Shown: positions 34,349-44,743, counted from the first letter of the stretch. The stretch: DNA of 64,000 nt from Polynucleobacter parvulilacunae (GCF_018881715.1 NZ_JACVPW010000001.1:769337-833336), one strand, 5' to 3'. Made by a program: numbers and translations. Notes: a model not told the origin generated them from the letters alone.

Positions 34349-35699
34349 TGAAATCGCAATCAAAGTCGAGGGTCTTGGTAAGCGTTACGAGATCTATGAT
34401 CAACCAGGCGATCGACTCAAGCAGTTTTTATTTCCGCGTTTAAGAAGTTTATTCCGCTTATCACCCAAGCAATACTTCAGAGAGTTCTGGGCTTTAAGAG
34501 ACATTTCTTTTGAGGTTAAAAGGGGTGAGACGGTTGGAATTATTGGTAGAAATGGTTCTGGCAAGTCAACTCTATTACAAATTATCTGTGGCACTCTAAC
34601 CCCAACAACTGGTAGTGTTGAAACGAATGGCCGTATTGCGGCTCTGCTTGAATTGGGTTCTGGATTTAATCCTGAATTTACTGGCAGAGAAAACGTTTAT
34701 CTCAATGCTTCCGTTCTTGGACTTACTAAAGAACAGGCTGATGCACGCTTTGATGACATCGTAGCCTTCGCAGATATTGGTGATTTTATAAATCAGCCAA
34801 CCAAAACTTATTCAAGCGGCATGATGGTGCGCCTGGCATTTGCGGTGATTGCCCATGTGGATGCAGATATTTTGGTGATTGATGAAGCGTTAGCAGTGGG
34901 GGATGTTTTCTTTACACAAAAGTGCATGCGTTTTTTGCGTAACTTTATGAAAACAGGAACCATCTTATTTGTTAGTCACGATACCGCTTCTATAAGAAGT
35001 TTGTGTGAAACGGCAGTTTGGCTTGAAAAAGGTGTTGTGCAGGATAAGGGGCTTTCAAAAAATATTTCTGAGAAATACCTTGAGGCTTTTTACGAGGCGC
35101 AACAGGGCAAAGGAACTACAACTCGAGTTAAGATTCAAGATTCTAATGCTCCATCTACTCCTACCCGTGATCCAAGGCTAGATTTATTGAATGGTAGTAA
35201 CTTGAGAAATGATATTCAACTCGTGGAGTTAGATCTTGATGGGCCGTCATTTGGACTTGGTGGCGCACAAATTAGCGCTGTTAAGTTAATGGATGTTGCC
35301 GGTAATCCATTGTCTTGGATATTAGGTGGAGAGCAAGTCACTCTTTGCATTGAAGCAATTGCTATCTTTGATTTAGAGTCCCCTATCGTTGGGTTTTTTA
35401 TTAAGGACCGTCTAGGCCAATGTCTCTTTGGGGACAATACCTACTTGAGTTACATGGATAGTCCAGTGGTATTCCCGGCGGGCGAAATAATTGAAGCGAA
35501 ATTTACATTTGATATGCCAAGGCTATCCCCTGGAAATTATTCAATTACTGTTGCCATTGCCAGCGGCACTCAGGAAGAGCACATTCAGCACCATTGGATT
35601 CATGATGCAGTTAGTTTTAAATCTGAGGTCTCTTCAACTGTCGCGGGAATACTAGGCATTCCAATGGGGAAAATTAATCTGAGTCTGAAGACTCAATAA
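34338..35699 (+). CDS. wzt: Polysaccharide ABC transporter ATPase with C-terminal sugar-binding domain (Wzt)
   Basis: A 453-residue protein (ATG at 34338 with GAGGAAAGG upstream; a TTG 6 bases earlier is less likely). The ATPase half has Walker A GRNGSGKST (about residue 67), signature YSSGMMVRLAF (about 157) and Walker B ILVIDEALAVGD (about 178). The C-terminal ~170 residues form a beta-sandwich like the Wzt carbohydrate-binding domain, which recognises the modified end of the chain before export. That implies a terminal modification made by a gene product in this locus, for example one of the methyltransferases. Confidence 0.94.
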   Translation: MSSNEIAIKVEGLGKRYEIYDQPGDRLKQFLFPRLRSLFRLSPKQYFREFWALRDISFEVKRGETVGIIGRNGSGKSTLLQIICGTLTPTTGSVETNGRIAALLELGSGFNPEFTGRENVYLNASVLGLTKEQADARFDDIVAFADIGDFINQPTKTYSSGMMVRLAFAVIAHVDADILVIDEALAVGDVFFTQKCMRFLRNFMKTGTILFVSHDTASIRSLCETAVWLEKGVVQDKGLSKNISEKYLEAFYEAQQGKGTTTRVKIQDSNAPSTPTRDPRLDLLNGSNLRNDIQLVELDLDGPSFGLGGAQISAVKLMDVAGNPLSWILGGEQVTLCIEAIAIFDLESPIVGFFIKDRLGQCLFGDNTYLSYMDSPVVFPAGEIIEAKFTFDMPRLSPGNYSITVAIASGTQEEHIQHHWIHDAVSFKSEVSSTVAGILGIPMGKINLSLKTQ

Positions 35700-35711
35700 A
35701 ATAAAAACTAT

Positions 35712-38700
35712 ATGCAAAGTATGAATGAAGATTTTTATAAATCATTATTAACAGCGCCTGAATTTGTTACTAACTACACAAAGAATGAAAGCGCCTGGAT
35801 TGGACATATACCTTTCGGCGCATGGCTTGTTAAGCAGCTTAAACCAAGAAATTTTGTAGAATTGGGCACTCATTATGGGCACTCTTACTTTGCAATCTGT
35901 CAGGCTATTCAGGAGGCAGGTCTAAACACAGAGTGCTTTGCAATTGATTTGTGGGAGGGTGATGAGCATGCTCGCAGGTATGGAAATGATGTTTTTCAGA
36001 CGGTGGAAAACTACAATTCTGAGCATTACCAGTCGTTTTCAACTTTATTAAAAATGACATTTGATGACGCCCTTTCTCATTTTGATGAAGGCTCAATCGA
36101 TTTTCTGCATATTGATGGATTGCATACATATGAAGCTGTTAAGCATGACTATGAGACTTGGCTACCAAAATTAGCGCCTGGCGCAGTTATTATCTTTCAC
36201 GATACAAGCGTAAAAGAGAATAACTTTGGCGTGTATAAGTTATGGGACGAGTTAATTCAAAAATATCCTTACCACTTAAACTTTAGCCATTCACATGGAT
36301 TAGGGATTATCCAAATTAATCATGTTGGTAAGGCTAAATCATTAGATTGGTTAAGTGCTGATGATGGCGTCAAAAAGTTGATTAATAACTACTTTTCGTA
36401 TGTTGGTCAGCAGGAAAAAGCAAGGCATGAGTTATTAAGGGTTCAAGATATCCATGTAGAGCAAATAAATGGATATCTTAGAGAGATGGATGCTCTGAAC
36501 AGCACAGTTGATAGGCAAAAAAAAGAAATAATAGCGCTGTCAGAAGTGGCTCACGAACGATATGGTCACATAATGGGTCTTTATGGCTCAAGAAGTTGGA
36601 GACTAACAAGACCTTTGCGGCTAATGGGGCGAATTGCTCGTCGGATTAAGCGTATCTTCAAGGGCGCCGTCAAGTCATATATGGTGGGTACGTCAGACCC
36701 CTTGGCAATAATTAACGATCGAATCTCTTATCAAAGGTCTGAGATTTTGAATCGGTTTCGGATTGAACCTGCCAAGCTAGAAAAAGAGAAGTTTAGTGGG
36801 AATATTAAATTTTCGGTTTTAGTGCCAGTATTTAAAGCCCCAATATTGGTTTTGGAAAAATGTATTGAGTCTGTTATCAATCAGGCATACCAAAACTGGG
36901 AGCTCATTATTGTTGATGATTGTTCTAGTTCAAAGAAGATAACAAGCTTATTGAGTAAATATCAGCTTTGCGACCAGAGAATTAAAGTTATCGAGTTAAA
37001 GAAAAATATAGGAATTTCGGGTACAACGAATATTGCTTTAAACAAAGCTAGCGGAGATTTTATAGCTTTACTGGATAACGATGACCTCCTTACATATGAT
37101 GCATTAGCATGCATGCATGAAGCTATCATAGAAAATTCAAGTGCAGAAATTTTTTATTCAGATGAGTGCAAGATTGATTCCGAGGATTTTCCTGTAGAAA
37201 TTTTTTGTAAGCCTGACTGGAGTCCGGTGTTAATGCATAACTGCATGTACATAGGCCATCTGGGTATTTACAAGTCCGACTTAGCAAAAAAGGTGGGGGG
37301 CTTTAGATCGGAATTTGATTTCTCTCAAGATTATGATTTCGCCTTACGCTGTTCTGAAGTTGCTTCTGGCGTGGCCCATGTTGAAAAAGTTTTATACGGA
37401 TGGCGCATGCTTTCTACGTCTGCAGCTGCTGGAGGAAAGCCGGGAGCTCGTGCATCTAATGTAGCGGCGTTACAGGATGCGGCTAATCGAAGGGGTTATG
37501 ATGCTGAAGCTATCGCATTGCCAACAGCAAATCGAATTAAAAAGATTGATAGGGAAAGCTTGGGTTTGGTCTCGATCATTATCCCATCAGATAATGAAGA
37601 AAATATCCGCAATACCATTCAGTCGATATTGATCAATTCTGAATATAAAAACACAGAAATAATCGTCGTCACTAACTCAAGAATCATTGATAAATTTGCT
37701 GACGATTTGGTCAAACAAGGGGTCAGATTTATAAAGTACGACAAGCCTTATAACTTTTCAGATAAATGTAATGTTGGTGCAGCAGCTGCTACAGGTAAAT
37801 CGTTAATATTTTTCAACGATGATGTAAGAATCATTTCTACAGATTGGATTGAGTCAATCTTGGAGTATTTAGCTATTGAGGGTGTTGGTATTGTTGGACC
37901 TAAACTTTTGTATGAGAATGGAACAATTCAACATGCGGGTATGGTTACCGGGGTAAGGAGATTGGTTGGTACTGCGTTCCATTGTTTGGATGATGAAACA
38001 GGTGCTCACTATAATTTTGCTCAGTCTGCTCGAGAAGTTTCAATCATTTGCGGGGCTTGCTTGGCAATCAAAAAAAGTAACTTTGATTTAGTTGGCGGCT
38101 TTAATGCAATAGATTTTCCTATTAATCACTCCGATATAGATCTCTGCTTTAAGTTAAGAGATGTAGGCTTAAGTTGTGTGTATACACCGCACGCCAAATT
38201 AACTCATATTGGACATCTATCTCTTTCCGAGTTCGATCAGATAAATAAGAAAAAAGAATTTAAAAAAGATAAGGCAGATATTTTGCTTTTAAAAAAATGG
38301 CCAGAATACATTTCTCGTGATCCATTTTTCCCAAAGAGTATGCGTGAATTGCTTTATCGTGATTCCCAGGAGGGTTATGAAATCCATATGGGGTTATCGA
38401 ATGATAATTGTTTAGATAAAAAATATGACATTCTACTAGTCACTCATGACCTAAGTAATTCTGGCGCACCTAAAGTTGTTTTAGATATCGCAAGAGTGCT
38501 AATTGAGTGTGGATATTTTGTTGTCGTAACCTCACCATTAGATGGTCCATTGAGATCGGAATTCCATAATTTAGGAATCAACGTAATCATAGATCAGCTA
38601 TGCTTGAGTGAATCTCATAACTTTTATGATTTTGCAAAAAATTTCGATTTAATTCTCTTTAACACTATTAATTGTTGGAAGCCGCTCATTCAATTGAGTA

Positions 38701-39488
38701 AGGTTGTAAATTGCATTTGGTATATTCATGAAACAGAGCATTGCCAATACATTCTTAACAGTGATGCCAGGGTGAGTAAGTTGATTTCCGATCTTCCAAG
38801 CATTTGGTCTGGAAGTGAGCTGTCTGCAAAATATTTATCGCCTTTAAATTCACGTGTCCGGATAATGAATTATGGCGTCGATGCAGTTAGACCCACTCTA
38901 AAGACTGATGCTGTTGGTGGCGATATAAAAATCATTAGAGTATTTGGCTCTTATGAAAAAAGGAAGGGTCAGTACGAGCTTTTGCTTGCATTGGCGAAAC
39001 TTTCACCAGAGCTTTTAAATGGTATTCGGTTTGAATTTTATGGGCGAGTTCTTGACACAAGTTATTACGAGAAATCAAAGGAAGTGGCAAAAAATCTCAA
39101 CTTTGTCGCTTTGTTTGAAGATATTGATTATGAGCAATACCTTGAAAAGTTGAGTACTTCACAGATGGTTATCGTCCCGTCTAGAGACGATACGCTACCC
39201 CTAGTTTCATTGCAGGCATTGGCTTTTAATATTCCCCTCTTGTGTACTTCAACAACCGGAACTAGCAAATATCTCGAGGACGGTATTAACGGATTTATAT
39301 TCGAATCCTTAGAACCCGAACTAATGGCGATGAAGATTGAGCAAGTACTTAAAGTCAATGATTCATATCCATCAGTAGGTTTAAAGGGCGGTGAAGTTTA
39401 CTCTAAGAATTTTTCAATGAATCAATTTAAAAATATTATTAGCCAAGAAGTCGATGCCGAGTTGAGAAGAATTGGGGTTTCAAATTGA
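35712..39488 (+). CDS. Giant fused methyltransferase / triple glycosyltransferase
   Basis: A single 1258-residue reading frame with at least four enzyme modules: a class I SAM methyltransferase of the Methyltransf_24 kind (about 40-210: FVELGTHYGHSYFAIC, DFLHIDGLHTYEAVKHDY); a coiled coil (about 235-285); a GT2 domain (about 364-600: FSVLVPVFKAPILVLEKC, IALLDNDDLL); a second GT2 domain (about 617-850: VSIIIPSDNEENIRNTI, LIFFNDDVRII); and a GT4-like domain (about 904-1250: ILLVTHDLSNSGAPKVVLDI, VPSRDDTLPLVSLQALA). It follows wzt by 12 bases and likely builds and caps the chain. No signal peptide or membrane helix, so cytoplasmic. Confidence 0.92.
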   Translation: MQSMNEDFYKSLLTAPEFVTNYTKNESAWIGHIPFGAWLVKQLKPRNFVELGTHYGHSYFAICQAIQEAGLNTECFAIDLWEGDEHARRYGNDVFQTVENYNSEHYQSFSTLLKMTFDDALSHFDEGSIDFLHIDGLHTYEAVKHDYETWLPKLAPGAVIIFHDTSVKENNFGVYKLWDELIQKYPYHLNFSHSHGLGIIQINHVGKAKSLDWLSADDGVKKLINNYFSYVGQQEKARHELLRVQDIHVEQINGYLREMDALNSTVDRQKKEIIALSEVAHERYGHIMGLYGSRSWRLTRPLRLMGRIARRIKRIFKGAVKSYMVGTSDPLAIINDRISYQRSEILNRFRIEPAKLEKEKFSGNIKFSVLVPVFKAPILVLEKCIESVINQAYQNWELIIVDDCSSSKKITSLLSKYQLCDQRIKVIELKKNIGISGTTNIALNKASGDFIALLDNDDLLTYDALACMHEAIIENSSAEIFYSDECKIDSEDFPVEIFCKPDWSPVLMHNCMYIGHLGIYKSDLAKKVGGFRSEFDFSQDYDFALRCSEVASGVAHVEKVLYGWRMLSTSAAAGGKPGARASNVAALQDAANRRGYDAEAIALPTANRIKKIDRESLGLVSIIIPSDNEENIRNTIQSILINSEYKNTEIIVVTNSRIIDKFADDLVKQGVRFIKYDKPYNFSDKCNVGAAAATGKSLIFFNDDVRIISTDWIESILEYLAIEGVGIVGPKLLYENGTIQHAGMVTGVRRLVGTAFHCLDDETGAHYNFAQSAREVSIICGACLAIKKSNFDLVGGFNAIDFPINHSDIDLCFKLRDVGLSCVYTPHAKLTHIGHLSLSEFDQINKKKEFKKDKADILLLKKWPEYISRDPFFPKSMRELLYRDSQEGYEIHMGLSNDNCLDKKYDILLVTHDLSNSGAPKVVLDIARVLIECGYFVVVTSPLDGPLRSEFHNLGINVIIDQLCLSESHNFYDFAKNFDLILFNTINCWKPLIQLSKVVNCIWYIHETEHCQYILNSDARVSKLISDLPSIWSGSELSAKYLSPLNSRVRIMNYGVDAVRPTLKTDAVGGDIKIIRVFGSYEKRKGQYELLLALAKLSPELLNGIRFEFYGRVLDTSYYEKSKEVAKNLNFVALFEDIDYEQYLEKLSTSQMVIVPSRDDTLPLVSLQALAFNIPLLCTSTTGTSKYLEDGINGFIFESLEPELMAMKIEQVLKVNDSYPSVGLKGGEVYSKNFSMNQFKNIISQEVDAELRRIGVSN

Positions 39489-40171
39489 TAATAGGCAGTG
39501 GGTTCCTTGCTCAAAACTTTAAGTCATATAAGGATGACGAATCAATTCTAATTTTTGCATCTGGAGTTTCCAATTCAAAAGAAACTAATTTTGCAGCGTT
39601 TGAAAGGGAAAAAGAGCTTCTTAAAGAGTCAATAGAGACTCACAAAAATAAAAAGCTCATTTACTTTGGTACGTGCAGTGTTTCCGATCCAAGCGAAGTA
39701 AATTCTTTGTATGTAAAGCATAAGCTTGAAATGGAGAAATTAATATCAAAATCAGGATGTGAATACCTAGCCTTTAGGTTGCCACAATTAGTAGGTAAAA
39801 ATTCGAATCCGCATACTCTGACAAATTACATTTATTCCTGCATAAATAAAAATATTTGCTTTGATTTATGGGGCCGATCCGAAAGAAATATCTTAGATAT
39901 TGATACCGTTAAATGTATTGTTGATTACTGCATAAATAAAAATATTTATAAAAATAGCGCCATCAATATAGCCTGCCCTTTTAATACTAGAACCATTGAA
40001 ATAGTAAGAATTTTTGAGAAAATCCTAGGTAAGTCTGCCAATTACAATCTTATTGATAGAGGCGATTCGTATGGGATTGATATTTCAAATATAAGCCATG
40101 TTATGAAAATTTTGAACATGGAATTTCATGACAGCTATCTTGAAAGTGTATTAAAAAAATATTATGAATAG
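39485..40171 (+). CDS. NAD-dependent epimerase/dehydratase-like protein (short)
   Basis: A 228-residue SDR-type protein starting at a TTG that overlaps the preceding stop (TTGA). The Rossmann motif is reduced to IIGSGFLAQNF at the very N-terminus. A YFGTCSVSD strand and an YVKHKLEMEKL segment (Tyr-x-x-x-Lys, residues about 77-81) match the SDR catalytic pair. The protein is ~80 residues shorter than classical extended SDRs. It may act on a nucleotide sugar of this locus; the substrate is unknown. From here the DNA becomes visibly more AT-rich. Confidence 0.75.
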   Translation: MIIGSGFLAQNFKSYKDDESILIFASGVSNSKETNFAAFEREKELLKESIETHKNKKLIYFGTCSVSDPSEVNSLYVKHKLEMEKLISKSGCEYLAFRLPQLVGKNSNPHTLTNYIYSCINKNICFDLWGRSERNILDIDTVKCIVDYCINKNIYKNSAINIACPFNTRTIEIVRIFEKILGKSANYNLIDRGDSYGIDISNISHVMKILNMEFHDSYLESVLKKYYE

Positions 40172-41822
40172 TAGAGCATTTTTTTTATCAAAAAGTGAAT
40201 TAATATTTTTTGCATTTTCTCTAATATTTGCTTTCTATCAAATTAACTCCCCGATGGCTCTTTTGCCAATAGCAGGGCATGATGATGGCCTTTTTATAAG
40301 GCTGGGTAAAAATATTTATGATGGAAATTGGCTGGGTGATTTTAATCACTACACCCTAATGAAGGGAGTTGCACTCCCAATTGTTTTATCTGCTTTAGCA
40401 ACAATAAAAATTTCAATAGCTTGGTTCTATGTGTTGTTAATAATATTTTCATGTAACTATCTGCGCTCAACATTTAATAGAATTACGAACAGTAACTTTA
40501 TTGGATTATTTGCATCAATAATAATTATGTTTTACCCTGGATTTGATTACTCTAGAGTTCTTAGGGAGCCTCTTCTTTTGTGGTTAGTAGTTGTAGCTAT
40601 AATTATTTCTATTAACTTTTATAGTCAATTAGCCGATGGTAAATTTAACCAGGCATATTATTTTTCCATAGCTTTTATTCTTGGAATATGTAATATTACT
40701 CGCGAAGAGGGGATTACTATACTGGCCCCAATGTTATTTTTTATAGTATTTTCATTATTTATAAAGAAAATAATGAAAAGTATTTATTTGCTAATTTTCA
40801 TTGCCCTATTTACATTTGTTTTTTATTTACCTAAGGCCATAATATCCTATATTAATTATAGTAATTATGGTACTTATATAGATAACGATTTTACAGAAAA
40901 AAATTACACAAAATCCCTTTCCCTTTTGCAGTCTATTCAAGGGGGGATTAAAAATGAGCATATACCAGTGCCGAGGGATGTCCGACTTAAGCTTTACAAG
41001 TTAAGTCCAAAATTTGCGGAGTTATATCCTTTTCTTGATACGGAGAATGCTCCTTTGTCTGGTTGGATGGGGCCTGCTTGCGATAGGTATAAAACTGTAT
41101 GTGGAGACTATGGTGGGAGTTGGTTTTTTTGGGCATACAGGGATGCAGTTTTTTTAGCCGGTCATTATGCTAATCCGCGAGACTCTATTAATTTTTATAA
41201 AGAATTAAACAAAGAGTTAAGTGAGCTGTGCTCGAATGGATCCTTATCTTGTACCCATAAGCTATTACCGATACCTGAATTAACAACCAATCAGATCTTA
41301 AACCTGCCGCTAGATTTCTGGACGGCATTAAAAATCATAACCCTACAGAATCCTCAGGGGCTGCATGCGATGCCCAGTATGGGCTCTAATGATGAGCTAA
41401 AAAATGCTGCAAACTTTTTAGGGCTCAATGACTACGTGCCACCAAAGGGAAGTTCAAGTTACATCCAGAACATTCAATTAGATGCTGATTATAAATTTAA
41501 GTACCATAAAATAATTATTCCATTTAAAAAATTTATTTACTCTTTTTATTCTGTATTGTCTCCAATGCTATTGGCATTTGGCTTGTTGGCAACAATATTT
41601 TTATTAATTAATAGAAATGTCTCGGCCATATATTTGTTTATGATCGGGTCAATTTGGATAGTTTCCTTTATTAGGATAATTTTAATTAGTGTTGCAAGTG
41701 AAGTGGGTTTTGCGGACATAAGTCCAGCATATTTAGGGTATTGCGGCTATTTGATCTTCATTGCCTCAATGCTTTCTATCTATTTTTTTGTGTATACAAA
41801 ATATCTTAATGGGAAAAATTAA
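40164..41822 (+). CDS. Multi-pass membrane protein, candidate GT-C glycosyltransferase
   Basis: A 552-residue protein with about eight to ten membrane helices and two large loops. After the first helix comes AGHDDGLFIRLGKNIYDGNW; an acidic pair in the first outward loop is the usual catalytic site of GT-C glycosyltransferases that use lipid-linked sugars. A ~170-residue hydrophilic domain (about 245-445) with several Cys (GPACDRYKTVCGDYGGS, LCSNGSLSCTHKL) would be periplasmic. It overlaps the previous gene by 8 bases. I do not recognise a named family; GT-C is an inference from topology and motif. Confidence 0.65.
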   Translation: MNSRAFFLSKSELIFFAFSLIFAFYQINSPMALLPIAGHDDGLFIRLGKNIYDGNWLGDFNHYTLMKGVALPIVLSALATIKISIAWFYVLLIIFSCNYLRSTFNRITNSNFIGLFASIIIMFYPGFDYSRVLREPLLLWLVVVAIIISINFYSQLADGKFNQAYYFSIAFILGICNITREEGITILAPMLFFIVFSLFIKKIMKSIYLLIFIALFTFVFYLPKAIISYINYSNYGTYIDNDFTEKNYTKSLSLLQSIQGGIKNEHIPVPRDVRLKLYKLSPKFAELYPFLDTENAPLSGWMGPACDRYKTVCGDYGGSWFFWAYRDAVFLAGHYANPRDSINFYKELNKELSELCSNGSLSCTHKLLPIPELTTNQILNLPLDFWTALKIITLQNPQGLHAMPSMGSNDELKNAANFLGLNDYVPPKGSSSYIQNIQLDADYKFKYHKIIIPFKKFIYSFYSVLSPMLLAFGLLATIFLLINRNVSAIYLFMIGSIWIVSFIRIILISVASEVGFADISPAYLGYCGYLIFIASMLSIYFFVYTKYLNGKN

Positions 41823-42790
41823 TGAAAGTATTTATATCGGGCGGCGCGGGTTTTATTGGCTCCCATTTCGCAAAAAAATGTATCGATCTTGAATCCTTTT
41901 CTGAGGTAAAAATTTACGATAATTTTTCATCAGGCACTTTAGATCATTTGGCTGAAATTAACAGTCCAAAGCTGAAAATTGTTGATGGAGATATTAAGCA
42001 CCTAGGTCTTTTGACGCATGCGATGCAAGGTGCGGATTTAGTGGTTCATTTTGCGGCAAATCCTGATATTGCTAAAGCAGTTCGTCAGCCGGATATTGAT
42101 TTTTGGGAAGGAACTTACCTAACTCAGAATGTTTTAGAGGCCATGAGAGTGAATGGCGTGCCCGAAATGCTTTATACCTCTGGGAGTGGAGTTTACGGGG
42201 AAAATCCCAATGTTGAATTTGAGGAATCCTATGGCCCATGTTTCCCTATTTCAACCTATGGAGCCAGCAAGCTTGCTTGCGAAGTTTTAATTTCATCCTA
42301 TTGTCATATGTTTGGCATTAGGGCTAGAGCGTTTAGATTTGCAAATGTTGTAGGGCCAAAACAAACCCATGGAGTTGGTTATGATTTTATTAGGCGGTTA
42401 AGGGAGAATGCAGACTCCCTTAGGATTCTTGGTGATGGTACGCAATCAAAATCTTATATCCATGTCGAAGATGTGCTCAATGCAATATTTCTCGTCTACA
42501 GTAGCATGGCAATTGATAAGTCAAAAGTATTTGATGTGTTTAACGTAGCTACAGACGATTACATATCGGTTACTGACATCGGAAAAATAGCATGCGAGGT
42601 TCTGGGTGTAAATTCCTCAACAGTAAATTTTGAATATACCGGCGGGGATCGTGGTTGGAAAGGAGATGTTCCTAAGGTTTTATTTGATGTTAAAAAGATT
42701 AAATCTTTAGGATGGAATTCAAATAGGAATTCTGCTGGAGCAATAAGGGACTCTATTGAGTCAATGAATAGAGAATTGGATCTTAAATGA
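41822..42790 (+). CDS. NAD-dependent nucleotide-sugar epimerase/dehydratase
   Basis: A 322-residue extended SDR: Rossmann motif SGGAGFIGSHFAKKC (residues 6-20), DLVVHFAANPDI, the catalytic YTSGSGVYGE and YGASKLACE (Tyr-x-x-x-Lys), RFANVVGPKQTHGVGYDFI and KSYIHVEDV. It is GalE/WbpP-like overall. The substrate could be a UDP- or GDP-sugar; the GDP-heptose made by this operon is one possibility. It is coupled to both neighbours (TAATG with the GT-C candidate, ATGA with the GT2 gene). Confidence 0.9.
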   Translation: MKVFISGGAGFIGSHFAKKCIDLESFSEVKIYDNFSSGTLDHLAEINSPKLKIVDGDIKHLGLLTHAMQGADLVVHFAANPDIAKAVRQPDIDFWEGTYLTQNVLEAMRVNGVPEMLYTSGSGVYGENPNVEFEESYGPCFPISTYGASKLACEVLISSYCHMFGIRARAFRFANVVGPKQTHGVGYDFIRRLRENADSLRILGDGTQSKSYIHVEDVLNAIFLVYSSMAIDKSKVFDVFNVATDDYISVTDIGKIACEVLGVNSSTVNFEYTGGDRGWKGDVPKVLFDVKKIKSLGWNSNRNSAGAIRDSIESMNRELDLK

Positions 42791-43995
42791 GTAAATTGTT
42801 TGGAGTTACCCCAGAAAAAATTGAGTTATTCCTACCTGATGATAAATCTCGAGAGGTCGACTCTCCCGAGATCAGCATTGTGATACCCGCCCTCAATGAG
42901 GAAATCACTATTTCTGAATTTGTCAATTGGTGTTGGGAGGGTTTAAGTGCGGCAGGAGTATCTGGAGAAATCATAATTGTTGATAGCTCAAATGATAAAA
43001 CACCATCCATTGCGCTGGCAGGCGGCGCGAGGGTTTTGAGAACCCCCAAAAAAGGGCTTGGCCAAGCATACTTAGACGCGATCCCGTTTATTCGCGGAAA
43101 TTTCATAATCATGGGAGATTGTGACTTAACTTATGATTTTCGAAAGGTCAAAGATTTTATCGAGAGTTCTAGGCGTGGCAATGAGTATGTTATGGGGTCA
43201 AGGTTTAAGGGGGTAATTGAAGATGGTGCGATGCCAGCCTTGCACAGGTATTTTGGAACCCCATTGACAACTTGGATGCTTAATAAAATTTATCGTACCA
43301 ACTATAGCGATATTCATTGTGGGATGAGAGGCCTCACAAAGAATGCATTTCAGCGAATTCAATTAACATCCACCGGTTGGGAATATGCGTCTGAAATGGT
43401 GCTTAAGGCCGCAAGGATTGGGCTAAAAATTGATGAAGTCCCTGTAACCTTCTATAAAGATAGGGAGGGCAGGTTTAGCCACCACCGTCGAGCAGGATTT
43501 TGGTCGCCATGGTTGGCTGGTTGGATTAATCTGAAGGTAATGCTGGTATATAGCCCCGATTCTTTTTTACTTAAACCTGGTGTATTGTTTTTTCTGCTTG
43601 GATTGATTGTGGTAATAATCTCAACATCTGGCACGTTTTCAGTTGGTGCAATTGGATTTGGTACTAATACATTGTTATTGGGAGTTACATTGATGATATT
43701 GGGCTATTCTTTATTTCAAGTCGGCATACTTGCTCGTAATATTCATGGGCTAAGATTGGGTATCGAGCAATCTATAAATAGACTTCTAACCTATAATTTT
43801 GGAATGTGTACATCCGCTTTTCTGCTTGCCTGTGGTTTTATTTTAGGCTTTTCATTTTTATGGGATTTCATATCGAATGGTTATAAAGTGTCAGCATTTA
43901 CACCTCTTCCTATAATGGGTCTGGGTTTAATCATTCTTAGTATGCAAACATTTACATTCACTTTGTTGCTCGAATTAAAGCGCAGATTAAAATAA
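42787..43995 (+). CDS. GtrB/DPM1-like GT2 glycosyltransferase with membrane anchor
   Basis: A 402-residue protein: a GT2 domain of the dolichol-phosphate-mannose synthase/GtrB kind (about 28-255: ISIVIPALNEEITISEF, MGDCDLTYDFRKV, GSRFKG, HCGMRGLTKNAF) and four C-terminal membrane helices (about 258-400). Enzymes of this type load a sugar onto undecaprenyl phosphate at the inner face of the membrane. With the GtrA-like gene at 45769 and the GT-C candidate at 40164 it makes a plausible three-part system. Confidence 0.88.
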   Translation: MSKLFGVTPEKIELFLPDDKSREVDSPEISIVIPALNEEITISEFVNWCWEGLSAAGVSGEIIIVDSSNDKTPSIALAGGARVLRTPKKGLGQAYLDAIPFIRGNFIIMGDCDLTYDFRKVKDFIESSRRGNEYVMGSRFKGVIEDGAMPALHRYFGTPLTTWMLNKIYRTNYSDIHCGMRGLTKNAFQRIQLTSTGWEYASEMVLKAARIGLKIDEVPVTFYKDREGRFSHHRRAGFWSPWLAGWINLKVMLVYSPDSFLLKPGVLFFLLGLIVVIISTSGTFSVGAIGFGTNTLLLGVTLMILGYSLFQVGILARNIHGLRLGIEQSINRLLTYNFGMCTSAFLLACGFILGFSFLWDFISNGYKVSAFTPLPIMGLGLIILSMQTFTFTLLLELKRRLK

Positions 43996-44016
43996 TTTTT
44001 TATGAATAAGGAAAGT

Positions 44017-44724
44017 ATGTCTAATAAATGGCCTAAAACTCCACCTCAGTTGACAGAAAAGCAAAAAGAAATTGGTGATGATTGGTTAAAGTATTGGTTA
44101 AGTTTAATGCCGGGAAAGTATGGCGCCTATGCTAAATTTAATCATGAGTATGTTATTAAAAATGCGCCGGCAGAATTTGAAAGTACTCTAGAAATTGGTT
44201 GTGGCGATGGCGAGCATCTAAATTTTGAGAAGTTGAATGAGGCTCAGGAAAAAAAGTATGTTGCGATAGATATAAGACAAAATATTGTTGATGCATTTAA
44301 AAGGAAGCACAGCAAAATTCAATGTTATGTATCTGATTGCCAAGCTAGGCAAAATTTTGAAAATAATAGTTTTGATAGAATTTTGGCGATACACGTTTTA
44401 GAGCATCTGCCAAATTTACCTGCAGCCGTGGATGAGCTCTACAGATTATGCAATAAGGAGAGAGGTGTTCTTTCAATAGTTCTCCCATGCGAGGGTAGTC
44501 TTGCGTATACTTTCGCAAGAAAAATTTCAGCAGAAAGAATGTTTAAAAAGCGCTACAAAATGCCTTATGACTGGTATATGAAAAGCGAGCATATTAATAC
44601 TATTGATGAGGTATTAGAAGAACTTTCTAGGAAATTCATAATTCAAAAAAGCACATTTTTCCCATTAAAAATTAAAATTCGAGAAGTAAATTTAGCAATT
44701 GGCTATACGCTTACTCCCATATAA
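44017..44724 (+). CDS. Class I SAM-dependent methyltransferase
   Basis: A 235-residue protein starting at the ATG at 44017, which has AAGGA 6 bases upstream; an in-frame ATG at 44002 would add five residues and has no ribosome site. Motif I is LEIGCGDGEHLNF and the later LAIHVLEHLPNLPAAVDELYRL is typical of Methyltransf_11/UbiE-like enzymes. The C-terminal part (MPYDWYMKSEHINTI) is shared with methyltransferases from O-antigen clusters. It probably methylates a sugar of the polysaccharide. Confidence 0.85.
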   Translation: MSNKWPKTPPQLTEKQKEIGDDWLKYWLSLMPGKYGAYAKFNHEYVIKNAPAEFESTLEIGCGDGEHLNFEKLNEAQEKKYVAIDIRQNIVDAFKRKHSKIQCYVSDCQARQNFENNSFDRILAIHVLEHLPNLPAAVDELYRLCNKERGVLSIVLPCEGSLAYTFARKISAERMFKKRYKMPYDWYMKSEHINTIDEVLEELSRKFIIQKSTFFPLKIKIREVNLAIGYTLTPI

Positions 44725-44743
44725 ATTGATGGATGGATATTAG

